Assembly (NCBI GenBank): GCA_003228495.1
Contig: QIDY01000036.1
Coordinates: 1-13,918 of the forward strand
DNA: 13,918 nt
From: Nitrospirota bacterium
GTDB lineage: Bacteria > Nitrospirota > Nitrospiria > Nitrospirales > UBA8639
Direction: 5' to 3'
Every line of letters starts with the position of its first letter. The stretch's first letter is position 1. Below the pieces are notes generated by a model. That model was not told the DNA's origin. It saw only the letters and a program-made list of their open reading frames with translations, and did not search any database. The translations under genes and the position numbers were made by a program. Below are positions 1 through 6,699 of this stretch, in pieces.

Positions 1-121
1 GCATTCTCGTTGTCTGGGGTTTATCGGAAATAATGGCGATTTTTTCCCGCACTAAGGCATTGAGCAAAGTAGATTTGCCCACATTAGGACGACCAAGAAT
101 CGCAAGTTGCCCCGACTTCAT
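1..121 (-). CDS. era: GTPase Era, N-terminal fragment (cut by window edge)
   Basis: The first 40 codons of a GTPase are visible before the window ends. The peptide has the G1 P-loop GRPNVGKS at residues 10-17, followed directly by STLLNAL and by the Era-typical stretch KIAIISDKPQTTR (residues 28-39), which holds the switch I (G2) threonines. That combination separates Era from Der/EngA and other P-loop GTPases. Era binds 16S rRNA and helps 30S subunit maturation, acting at the membrane or in the cytosol. The ATG at 121-119 is chosen because MKSGQLAILGRPNVGKS places the P-loop at the usual Era distance from the N-terminus; no good Shine-Dalgarno sequence is visible. The gene follows ftsB by 86 bases on the same strand and is probably the next member of the eno-ftsB operon. 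The KH RNA-binding domain lies outside the window. Confidence 0.93.
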   Translation of the reverse strand, partial: MKSGQLAILGRPNVGKSTLLNALVREKIAIISDKPQTTRM

Positions 122-207
122 AGCTGAAAAGTCAATGAGAGAACAAAAGAGTAACCCCAGGAAGGAATTTCCAAAATATGAAAGAAGAGAAAAGGCAAGG
201 CTGCCCG

Positions 208-561
208 CTACCGTTTGGCCGTAATAGAGGAAGGAGCAGGCTCTACAAATTGATAGACTTTTTCACCTTGGCGAACCATACCTAGTCGATTGCGGGCTAA
301 CTCTTCCAAGCGCTGAGGATCACTTTGGATACGTGTGATATCCTCTTGCATGGAGATGTTGAGGTATTCCAATTGTTGAATCTGTTCGACCACTTGTTGT
401 CGGTTCTCACGCATTTGAAAATACAGCGGCAGCCCATCCTCATTGAAAAACATTGTTCCCGCCAACACACTCATAATCAAAAAGGCGCCAACAAACGGGA
501 GCCGATCAAATAAATCGCCCCAAAATCCCCGTGATACGTGTTTTTTATTATTAGGCCGCAC
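208..561 (-). CDS. ftsB: FtsB/DivIC-family septum formation initiator
   Basis: This 117-residue protein has the FtsB layout: a short basic cytoplasmic N-terminus, one membrane segment (about residues 21-39, LPFVGAFLIMSVLAGTMFF), then GLPLYFQMRENRQQ leading into a coiled coil (about 47-80), and the family-typical ending DPQRLEELARNRLGMVRQGEKVYQF (in residues 81-105). FtsB bridges FtsL and FtsQ in the divisome and helps activate septal peptidoglycan synthesis. The start is GTG at 561-559, three bases after the enolase stop; no ATG lies upstream of the membrane segment and no clear Shine-Dalgarno sequence is seen, so translational coupling to eno is likely. An eno-ftsB pair is common in bacteria. 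I cannot exclude the DivIC name, but the eno neighbour favours FtsB. Confidence 0.92.
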   Translation of the reverse strand: MRPNNKKHVSRGFWGDLFDRLPFVGAFLIMSVLAGTMFFNEDGLPLYFQMRENRQQVVEQIQQLEYLNISMQEDITRIQSDPQRLEELARNRLGMVRQGEKVYQFVEPAPSSITAKR

Positions 562-564
562 CGG

Positions 565-1857
565 TTAGGGTTTCACTTGTACGGGCAGAACATTTCGGCC
601 ACGATAGACTGCAGCCGTGCCTAACATCTCTTCAATTCGGAGCAGTTGATTATACTTGGCCAAACGATCGGTACGTGATAACGAGCCGGTTTTAATTTGC
701 CCAGCGTTCAATCCCACCGCTAAATCCGCAATTGTCGTGTCTTCTGTTTCTCCAGATCGATGAGAAACGATCACCCCATAGCCTGCCTGTTGAGCCATGT
801 GCATCGCTTCAATCGTTTCCGTCAAACTTCCAATTTGATTAACTTTTATTAAGATGGCATTTCCAATACCCTGCCGAATGCCACGGCCTAAAAATTTCAC
901 ATTCGTCACAAACAAGTCATCGCCAACAAGTTGAACGCGATCACCCAGTTGTTCGGTTAAGAGACTCCACCCCTTCCAATCGCTTTCGTCCAAACCATCT
1001 TCAATGGAAACAATCGGATAATTTTTCACAAGATGCAGGTAATACTCCACCATATCCGATGAAGACTTTTTGCTGGAGGAGCCAGCTTGCAAATGGTACA
1101 CTTTTTTATCATAAAATTCACTGGCAGCGGCATCTAAGGCCAAGGCTACATCCCGTCCAGGTTTATAGCCGGCCTGATCAATGGCCTGCAAAATACTATC
1201 CAAGGCCTCTTCATGCGACCGTACGGCCGGAGCAAAACCACCTTCATCTCCCACTGCCGTGCTCAGGCCCTTTGACTTTAAGAGTGCTTTCAAATGATGG
1301 AAAATTTCTGTCCCCATTCGTAATGCTTCATAAAAACTCTTCGCTCCAACTGGCATGATCATAAATTCTTGAATATCCAACCCGTTATCTGCATGAGCGC
1401 CACCATTAATAATATTCATCATAGGAACCGGCAATTCCCGTGCAGACACTCCGCCCAGATATCGAAACAGGGGTACCCCCAGTTCCTGTGCAGCCGCACA
1501 TGCCACAGCCATCGATACACCTAAGGTGGCGTTGGCTCCTAGACGAATTTTCCCTTTGGTGCCATCTAATTGAATAAGTCGTGCATCCACTTCAGCTTGA
1601 TTCTGCACCTCCATTCCCCGCAAAGCCGGAAGCATGCGTTTATGAATGCCCGTAATGGCTTTGGACACACCTTTCCCCATCCATCGTTTTTTATCCCCAT
1701 CACGAAGCTCCAACGCTTCCCGTGTGCCTGTCGACGCACCTGATGGAACCGCTGCCCGCCCGACCACTCCACTCGTTAATCGCACATCAACTTCCACTGT
1801 AGGATTTCCACGAGAATCCAGAATCATCCGTGCCGTGATGTCGTGTATGGCACTCAT
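565..1857 (-). CDS. eno: Enolase (phosphopyruvate hydratase)
   Basis: This 430-residue protein is full length for bacterial enolase, which interconverts 2-phosphoglycerate and phosphoenolpyruvate. It opens with the classic IHDITARMILDSRGNPTVEV. Catalytic and Mg2+ residues are all recognisable: E164 in DIQEFMIMP, E205 in GDEGGFAP, metal ligands D242, E286 (SIEDGLDE) and D313 (VGDDLFVTN), the catalytic base K338 (ILIKVNQIG), H366 in the signature SHRSGETEDTTIADLAVG, and K389 (QIKTGS). ATG at 1857 is the start; an AAGGA lies upstream with a slightly long 13-base spacing. The gene follows gatB by 66 bases and is followed by ftsB with a 3-base gap. Nothing looks broken. It serves glycolysis or gluconeogenesis and may also be part of the RNA degradosome in some species, which cannot be judged here. 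Confidence 0.98.
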   Translation of the reverse strand: MSAIHDITARMILDSRGNPTVEVDVRLTSGVVGRAAVPSGASTGTREALELRDGDKKRWMGKGVSKAITGIHKRMLPALRGMEVQNQAEVDARLIQLDGTKGKIRLGANATLGVSMAVACAAAQELGVPLFRYLGGVSARELPVPMMNIINGGAHADNGLDIQEFMIMPVGAKSFYEALRMGTEIFHHLKALLKSKGLSTAVGDEGGFAPAVRSHEEALDSILQAIDQAGYKPGRDVALALDAAASEFYDKKVYHLQAGSSSKKSSSDMVEYYLHLVKNYPIVSIEDGLDESDWKGWSLLTEQLGDRVQLVGDDLFVTNVKFLGRGIRQGIGNAILIKVNQIGSLTETIEAMHMAQQAGYGVIVSHRSGETEDTTIADLAVGLNAGQIKTGSLSRTDRLAKYNQLLRIEEMLGTAAVYRGRNVLPVQVKP

Positions 1858-1923
1858 AATTTATCGTCGTTCCTTTTGATTCATACGCCTATAATCTATG
1901 TGTACCCTGAAAGACACTTTAGA

Positions 1924-3438
1924 TCAAGAGGCCAGTGAACATTTCAATAACTCATTCACTTTGCCAGGATTGGCTTTACCTTTCGAAGCCTTCATGACCT
2001 GTCCGACTAAAAAACCCAACACAGCTTCTTTGCCCCCACGATATTGCTCCACTTGAGCCGAATGTTTCGACAAGACCTCCTCAATGATGACGTTCAATTG
2101 TCCTTCATCAGATACTTGGACAAGGCTTTTCTCTTTGACTAATTGCTCAGGCGTCATTCCCGTCGAATAGAGTTCAGGGAACAGTTCGCGTGCAGCTTTT
2201 AAACTCACCGTTCCAGAATCGACGAGTTGCAACAGCTCAACTAATCGTTCGGGACTCACCGGAGAGGCCTCAGGTGAAATGCCGGATGCATTGAGTTCGC
2301 GAAGAAGTTCACCCGTCATCCAATTGCTCACCGTTTTGGGATGAGGAAAATGTGTCACACATGATTCAAAATAGTCGGCCAATCCTTTGGAATCAGTCAG
2401 AACAGCTGCATCGTACTCAGATAAGTGGTAGTCCTGCACAAATCGTTGTAGACGTGACGAAGGCAACTCAGGAATCGTGTGAGAAAGTTCTTCTATCCAC
2501 TGGGAATCAAGTGTGACAGGCAACAGATCCGGATCGGGGAAATAGCGATAATCATGTGCGGCTTCTTTGCTCCGCATCACGGCGGTCTGGCCTTTGTTGA
2601 CATCCCACAACCGTGTCTCCTGCTGGACAGCTCCGCCTTCCCCCAACAATTCGGCTTGACGAATTATTTCATAATTGAGTGCATCTTTGGCATAACGAAA
2701 AGAATTGATATTTTTTAATTCCACCTTCGTGCCCAGGGTGTCCTGGCCCTGAGGACGAAGCGAGACATTCGGTTCACATCGGAAACTGCCCTGCTCCATA
2801 TTCCCATCACAGACATTCAAATAGACCAACAGGTCCCGTAGCGCTTTCAAATAGGCATCAACTTCGTCTGAGGAATACAGATCGGGCTCTGTCACAATTT
2901 CCAACAGGGGCGTTCCGGCCCGATTCAAATCCACATGACTGCCTTCGCCTTGTTCATTATGAACGTTTTTCCCGGCATCCTCTTCCAAATGAGCTCGTCG
3001 GATGCGAACCTTTTTACTCTTTCCATGAACCGAGATTTCCAACCATCCGGGTCCACAAATCGGCAAATCATATTGAGAAATTTGATATCCCTTGGGCAGA
3101 TCCGGGTAAAAATAATTCTTTCGGGAAAATTGATTGGAAAAAATCAATTCACAGTTGAGAGCTAAGCCCGTACGAACCGCCATCTCAACTGCTCGTTGAT
3201 TCAGAGCAGGCAGGCTTCCCGGTAGCCCTAAACAGACGGGACAGACTTGTGTATTGGGAGGAAGCCCAAAGGAAGTCGGACACCCGCAAAACAGTTTGGT
3301 GCGTGTCCGGAGTTGCGCGTGAACTTCAACTCCAATGACGGGTTCAAAAGTCATAGGGTTGTAACGAGATTCTCCAGGAGCCTGTCCGAAATTAGATTGA
3401 TCTACTGCTGTGGCGCCGGATTTGGCCAGATTCTCCAA
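1924..3438 (-). CDS. gatB: Asp-tRNA(Asn)/Glu-tRNA(Gln) amidotransferase subunit B
   Basis: GatB is the tRNA-binding and kinase subunit of GatCAB, which phosphorylates and then amidates misacylated Glu-tRNA(Gln) or Asp-tRNA(Asn). The core begins at FEPVIGVEVHAQL; a zinc site of the CxC...CxxC type is visible at C51, C53, C66 and C69 (FCGCPTSFG...QVCPVCLG). The family block DLPKGYQISQYDLPI and the GatB/YqeY-type helical tail (about 400-504, ending LVGQVMKASKGKANPGKVNELL) are present. The 504-residue length uses a TTG start at 3438-3436, supported by an AAGGAAAAGGA directly in front of it. The alternative ATG at 3354-3352 (residue 29) matches the usual family N-terminus more closely but has no Shine-Dalgarno sequence at a useful distance. 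It is separated from gatA by two small genes. Confidence 0.96.
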   Translation of the reverse strand: MENLAKSGATAVDQSNFGQAPGESRYNPMTFEPVIGVEVHAQLRTRTKLFCGCPTSFGLPPNTQVCPVCLGLPGSLPALNQRAVEMAVRTGLALNCELIFSNQFSRKNYFYPDLPKGYQISQYDLPICGPGWLEISVHGKSKKVRIRRAHLEEDAGKNVHNEQGEGSHVDLNRAGTPLLEIVTEPDLYSSDEVDAYLKALRDLLVYLNVCDGNMEQGSFRCEPNVSLRPQGQDTLGTKVELKNINSFRYAKDALNYEIIRQAELLGEGGAVQQETRLWDVNKGQTAVMRSKEAAHDYRYFPDPDLLPVTLDSQWIEELSHTIPELPSSRLQRFVQDYHLSEYDAAVLTDSKGLADYFESCVTHFPHPKTVSNWMTGELLRELNASGISPEASPVSPERLVELLQLVDSGTVSLKAARELFPELYSTGMTPEQLVKEKSLVQVSDEGQLNVIIEEVLSKHSAQVEQYRGGKEAVLGFLVGQVMKASKGKANPGKVNELLKCSLAS

Positions 3439-3484
3439 TCCTTTTCCTTAAATAGTCCTGACCATTCGCCTCAAACGATCGAAA

Positions 3485-3537
3485 AGCCTGCCTCAAGCCG
3501 GCACCACCTCGTGACGATCACTAATCTCGGGCAGGCT
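3485..3537 (-). promoter_or_regulatory. Inverted repeat in the ytxH-gatB gap (leader or weak terminator)
   Basis: An exact 8-base inverted repeat (AGCCTGCC at 3485-3492 and GGCAGGCT at 3530-3537) encloses 37 bases that contain a smaller GTGA-TCG-TCAC hairpin on the transcribed strand. In the minus-strand transcript the second arm runs into TTTT. It lies in the 121-base gap between the YtxH gene and gatB, about 50 bases before the gatB start. It could be an inefficient terminator or a structured gatB leader. The large loop makes a standard terminator unlikely; function is unknown. Confidence 0.35.
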
Positions 3538-3559
3538 CCTTGACAGTTCGACACCGCCA

Positions 3560-3871
3560 CTAATCCTGCGAATTCATCTCCCGTTCACGACGCATGGCCT
3601 CTCGCCCAGCATCTAAGGCCTCCCGCGCGGCACAGGAGATTTCATCGACCAATTCCCGGCCTCGACCCACAACTTCTTCGACGGCATCCGTGGCACGGTC
3701 TTTTAAATCTCGCAAGTCTTCACCCGTTCGACGAGCATAGCCGGTAACACGCTCCCGGGAATCTCGACCGGCTTGGGGTGCTAACATCACCGCGGTCACG
3801 GCACCCAACAACGCTCCACTCAAAAATGCTAGTGCTACCGATCCGGCTGAAGCTCCTGAATTAGTCACCAT
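3560..3871 (-). CDS. YtxH domain-containing small membrane protein
   Basis: This 103-residue protein has one glycine/alanine-rich N-terminal membrane segment (about residues 10-31, SVALAFLSGALLGAVTAVMLAP) followed directly by APQAGRDSRERV and an amphipathic, charged helical tail rich in Arg, Glu and Asp. That arrangement (GALLGAVTAVMLAPQAG) is the hallmark of YtxH (gas-vesicle/general-stress-like) proteins. The biochemical role of the family is not known; members are often linked to envelope stress. ATG at 3871-3869 has a strong GGAGGA nine bases upstream, and the gene overlaps the end of the DUF948 gene by 11 bases, so the two are surely co-translated. One cysteine (C80) is present in the tail. 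Confidence 0.85.
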   Translation of the reverse strand: MVTNSGASAGSVALAFLSGALLGAVTAVMLAPQAGRDSRERVTGYARRTGEDLRDLKDRATDAVEEVVGRGRELVDEISCAAREALDAGREAMRREREMNSQD

Positions 3872-4277
3872 TAGGTAGATCCTCCTTCTTTTCTTTCGGT
3901 TCTTTATGAACCCGGTGTTTCACCGTCGAGGTGACGGCCTTAATTCCCGCGAGAAGACTGGTCAAGCCAACCAGGACTGTCCCGCCTCTTCCACGAACTG
4001 TTTGATGAATCTGGTTTACCGTTTGTCCCACATCGCCAACGGCATTGAGAAATATCGTTGCCCGATCAACCCCCACCCGAGCTTGGTCGGTTAAGGCACG
4101 GATATTTTCATTCGTCCCTTTTACCTCTTTTAACATTCCCGGCAATTCATGATTCAGCCGAATGAGCAGGCGCTCCGACTGCCCCACCGTTCGCTTCACT
4201 TGCAGAATAGTCGGAACCAGATAACCCACTAACACGACCACAGCCACAGCAATGATCATCACGGCCAAATCCACCAT
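3861..4277 (-). CDS. DUF948 domain-containing membrane protein
   Basis: This 138-residue protein has a hydrophobic N-terminal anchor (about residues 3-22, DLAVMIIAVAVVVLVGYLVP), then a long predicted helix/coiled coil (about 25-95) with the repeated heptad-like spacing typical of DUF948 proteins (QVKRTVGQSERLLIRLNHEL), and a second weakly hydrophobic stretch (about 98-113) before a basic tail. No enzyme motif is present. DUF948 and YtxH genes are frequently adjacent, and here they overlap by 11 bases. ATG at 4277 is preceded by AAGGA nine bases upstream, which itself spans the end of gatA. Function is unknown; a structural or stress role at the inner membrane is an inference from the company it keeps. 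Confidence 0.82.
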   Translation of the reverse strand: MVDLAVMIIAVAVVVLVGYLVPTILQVKRTVGQSERLLIRLNHELPGMLKEVKGTNENIRALTDQARVGVDRATIFLNAVGDVGQTVNQIHQTVRGRGGTVLVGLTSLLAGIKAVTSTVKHRVHKEPKEKKEDLPNGD

Positions 4278-4291
4278 GCTTCGTTATCCTT

Positions 4292-5764
4292 TCAAGACCG
4301 GATCACCGGTCGTTTACTTCGCCAGTTGGTGGCTTGTTCATAGGCATACGCAGCCCGTAGCACAATATTTTCTTCAAACCGGCGCCCCATGAGTTGTAAC
4401 CCAATTGGCAAGCCTTTTGAACTCAACCCACAGGGAATAGAAATAGCCGGCAACCCGGCCAAATTTGCTGGAATCGTATAGATATCTGATAAATACATCT
4501 GCAGGGGATCCTGTAGCCGCTCACCAAGTTGAAACGCTGGAGTCGGCATAACCGGGCTGACCAATACATCAACCTCTTGAAAGACTGCATCAAAATCGCG
4601 TTGAATCATCGTCCGCACCGCTTGGGCTTTGCCATAATAGGCCTCGTAGTACCCGGCACTCAGCGCATACGTCCCGAGCATGATGCGGCGTTTCACTTCC
4701 GGGCCAAACCCTTGCGATCGTGTGCTATGATACATTTCAGCCAGTTCTTGGGATTCTTTAGCACGAAAGCCATATTTGACCCCGTCATACCGTGCGAGAT
4801 TCGAGCTGGCTTCGGCGGTCGCAATAAGATAATACGTGGCAATTGCCCGTCCCGTTGAAGGCAGCGTCACATCTTGAATCTTTCCTCCAATCCCTCCTAA
4901 GACTTGAATGGCCTCGTGAATTTTCTCCGCGACTTCAGTGTCCAGCCCTTCCGCAAAATATTCATGTGGAATACCAATGACCAGTTTTTTAAGATCTTTC
5001 TTTTTGGTAGATTTCGTAAAATCCGGCACATCCCGATTTGCCGATGTCGAATCCAATGGGTCATGGCCGGCAATGGCATTCAACATGATGGCAGCATCGG
5101 TTACGGTCTTGGTAATAGGCCCGATCTGATCTAACGACGACGCAAAGGCCACCAAGCCATAGCGAGAAACCCGTCCATACGTCGGTTTCAATCCTACCAC
5201 TCCACAGCATGCCGCCGGTTGACGAATAGATCCCCCTGTATCTGATCCTAAAGCGGCCACACATTCATCCGCAGCGACAGCCGCAGCAGACCCACCACTC
5301 GAACCCCCAGGAATATGTTTTTGACTCCACGGGTTTCTCGAAGGGCCAAACGCCGAATGTTCGGTCGAAGACCCCATCGCAAATTCATCCAGGTTGGTTT
5401 TACCGAGAATCAAAGGTTGCTGCGCTTTCAGCCTTGTCATCACGGTCGCATTATAAGGCGGGACAAAATGCTCAAGCATCCGGGATCCGCAAGTCGTTCG
5501 CATTCCTTCCGTGCAAATATTATCTTTAATGCCCAGCGGCATAGCCATCAAGGGTTCCGTTTTGCGCCAAGCTTTCAGCCCATCATCAATGGCTTGAGCG
5601 TTTTCCAGGAGAGATTCCTTGGAATTGACACTAATATACGCCTTGATTTTTGATTCGACTTGACTGATCCGAAGCAGGTACGCACGCGCAATTTCTCCTG
5701 CGCTGATTTCACCACTGGTAAACTTTTCCTGTAACTCTTTTAACGTAAGCTTAAACAACGCCAT
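4292..5764 (-). CDS. gatA: Asp-tRNA(Asn)/Glu-tRNA(Gln) amidotransferase subunit A
   Basis: GatA is the glutaminase subunit of GatCAB: it releases ammonia from glutamine and channels it to GatB. The 490-residue protein has the full amidase-signature Ser-cisSer-Lys triad: K80 in PLGIKDN, S155 in IPGGSSGGSAAAVAA and the nucleophile S179 in GSDTGGSIRQPA. These sit exactly one residue later than the equivalents I recall for Staphylococcus GatA. Amidase features such as TTCGSRMLEHF and GKTNLDEFAMGSSTE are intact. The ATG at 5764 is the only sensible start (MALFKLTLKELQ), but there is no good Shine-Dalgarno sequence; instead a perfect 12-base palindrome sits two bases upstream. Its neighbours are panD before and the DUF948 gene after. 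Confidence 0.97.
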   Translation of the reverse strand: MALFKLTLKELQEKFTSGEISAGEIARAYLLRISQVESKIKAYISVNSKESLLENAQAIDDGLKAWRKTEPLMAMPLGIKDNICTEGMRTTCGSRMLEHFVPPYNATVMTRLKAQQPLILGKTNLDEFAMGSSTEHSAFGPSRNPWSQKHIPGGSSGGSAAAVAADECVAALGSDTGGSIRQPAACCGVVGLKPTYGRVSRYGLVAFASSLDQIGPITKTVTDAAIMLNAIAGHDPLDSTSANRDVPDFTKSTKKKDLKKLVIGIPHEYFAEGLDTEVAEKIHEAIQVLGGIGGKIQDVTLPSTGRAIATYYLIATAEASSNLARYDGVKYGFRAKESQELAEMYHSTRSQGFGPEVKRRIMLGTYALSAGYYEAYYGKAQAVRTMIQRDFDAVFQEVDVLVSPVMPTPAFQLGERLQDPLQMYLSDIYTIPANLAGLPAISIPCGLSSKGLPIGLQLMGRRFEENIVLRAAYAYEQATNWRSKRPVIRS

Positions 5765-5766
5765 AC

Positions 5767-5778
5767 AGTATCGATACT
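5767..5778. promoter_or_regulatory. Perfect 12-base palindrome at the gatA start
   Basis: AGTATCGATACT is a complete self-complementary 12-mer lying two bases upstream of the gatA initiation codon, where the Shine-Dalgarno sequence should be. It might be a protein-binding site or fold the ribosome binding region; it may also be chance. No similar site was noticed elsewhere in the window. Confidence 0.3.
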
Positions 5779-5816
5779 TTCAGAGTAGAGAGAGATTATG
5801 CCGGCAAACAAGCATT

Positions 5817-6179
5817 TCAAGCAGGTTCGGTTACACGAATAGCATTTCGTTCATCGACTTGGATAATTTTTGGAACATGACGTTTGGCCTCATCGTCATT
5901 AAAAAATTCATAGCAAAAGATAATAATCTTATCACCGGTTACACCCTTGCGGGCTGTGGGCCCATTGAGAATAACGTCACCTTTGCCTCGCGCACCCGGA
6001 AGCGCATACGTCGAGAAGCGCTCCCCGTTATTGAGGTTCGAGACCATCACGAGTTCATAAGGTAAGATCCCAGCTCCATCCATCAATTCTTCATCAATGG
6101 TCAAACTGCCTTCATATTCTAAGTCGGACTCCGTCACAGTCGCCCGATGAATTTTGCAACGTAATAATTGTCGATACAT
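5817..6179 (-). CDS. panD: Aspartate 1-decarboxylase (pro-enzyme)
   Basis: PanD decarboxylates L-aspartate to beta-alanine for pantothenate and coenzyme A. It is made as a pro-enzyme that self-cleaves at Gly24-Ser25 to form a pyruvoyl cofactor. Starting at the ATG at 6179-6177, the sequence MYRQLLRCKIHRATVT puts the cleavage motif YEGSLTID exactly at G24-S25; K9, R54, T57, Y58 and N72 match the substrate and processing residues known from E. coli PanD. A GAGGAAA Shine-Dalgarno sequence lies just upstream, which supports this start over a 13-codon longer frame. Length, 120 residues, is normal. Its place between gatC and gatA is unusual: nothing in its function requires tRNA amidation, although both use Asp-related substrates. 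Many bacteria need a maturation factor (PanZ) only in enterics, so self-maturation is expected. Confidence 0.96.
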   Translation of the reverse strand: MYRQLLRCKIHRATVTESDLEYEGSLTIDEELMDGAGILPYELVMVSNLNNGERFSTYALPGARGKGDVILNGPTARKGVTGDKIIIFCYEFFNDDEAKRHVPKIIQVDERNAIRVTEPA

Positions 6180-6203
6180 TCTTGTTTCCTCTAGTTTGCT
6201 TCT

Positions 6204-6233
6204 CAAAAAAATCCACAAGCCCTGCGTAGGGCT
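6204..6233 (-). terminator. Hairpin with delayed U tract after gatC (attenuator-like)
   Basis: On the minus strand a perfect 6-base stem (AGCCCT / AGGGCT with a 4-base ACGC loop; 6218-6233) overlaps the gatC stop codon and is followed, after six bases, by a run of seven T. This resembles an intrinsic terminator, but the spacer before the U tract is too long for a strong one. It could lower panD-gatA expression relative to gatC. It precedes the panD ribosome binding site by about 10 bases. Confidence 0.35.
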
Positions 6234-6525
6234 ATTTCCCTAAAATTTTGGGGACTACGAAAAATCCTTCACTGGTTTCCGGAGCATTACTCAACGCTTG
6301 TTCTCGAGACAACCCTTCCCGGGGAACATCTTCACGCAATACCGATTCCTGTTCGACGACCGAGGCGGTTGGTGGAATTCCTTCCGTCGGTACCTCTTGT
6401 AACTGCTCGACAAACGTCAAGATCTGACTCAACTGTTCGCCAAAGAGAGTCTTTTCGGTTTCGGTTAATTCCAGTCTCGCCAACTTGGCCACATGTTCAA
6501 CTTCATTCTGAGAAATATGCGCCAT
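6232..6525 (-). CDS. gatC: Asp-tRNA(Asn)/Glu-tRNA(Gln) amidotransferase subunit C
   Basis: GatC is the small belt-like subunit that wraps GatA and GatB and is needed for a stable complex. The 97-residue protein has the full family pattern: ISQNEVEHVAKLARLELTETE at the N-terminus, the helix LFGEQLSQILTFVEQLQEV (about 28-45), the linker TASVVEQESVLREDVPREGLSREQALSNAPE and the C-terminal strand GFFVVPKILG. ATG at 6525 is the start; no Shine-Dalgarno sequence is seen upstream (the sequence there is pyrimidine-rich and AT-rich). It is the first gene of the minus-strand operon because radC, 158 bases upstream, ends in a terminator-like hairpin. Confidence 0.96.
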   Translation of the reverse strand: MAHISQNEVEHVAKLARLELTETEKTLFGEQLSQILTFVEQLQEVPTEGIPPTASVVEQESVLREDVPREGLSREQALSNAPETSEGFFVVPKILGK

Positions 6526-6649
6526 AACAATTTATCAGGAGTTTAGAAATACCAACACAGCACAGGAGAAAATTTTCCAGGAATTTGCAAATTATTCACA
6601 CGTATTTTTACCATGAATTTCTAATTAAAAGCTACTTCGGAGTATATTG

Positions 6650-6699
6650 GAGAACAAAGAAGACACCACATGCGTCGTTTGGGTTACGACGTAGTGGTG
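6650..6699 (-). terminator. Hairpin terminator overlapping the radC stop codon
   Basis: The bases 6664-6699 form a stem of about 13 pairs with a single bulged A and a 9-base loop (ACCAC-A-TG-CGTCG ... CGACG-TA-GTGGT). On the minus strand it is followed by a T-rich tail (GTCTTCTTTGTTCT). The radC stop codon at 6684-6686 is inside the loop, so the last codons of radC double as the upstream arm. It probably ends radC transcription before gatC. The tail is not a pure U run, so efficiency is uncertain. Confidence 0.6.

Noticed and set aside
1059..1358. 99-codon frame antisense to enolase
   Set aside because: Shadow of the well-supported enolase gene on the other strand, with no ribosome binding site or domain.
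1858..1923. Possible separate promoter for eno
   Set aside because: AT-rich, with TATAGG-like and TAGATT-like strings on the minus strand, but no acceptable -35 box at the right distance.
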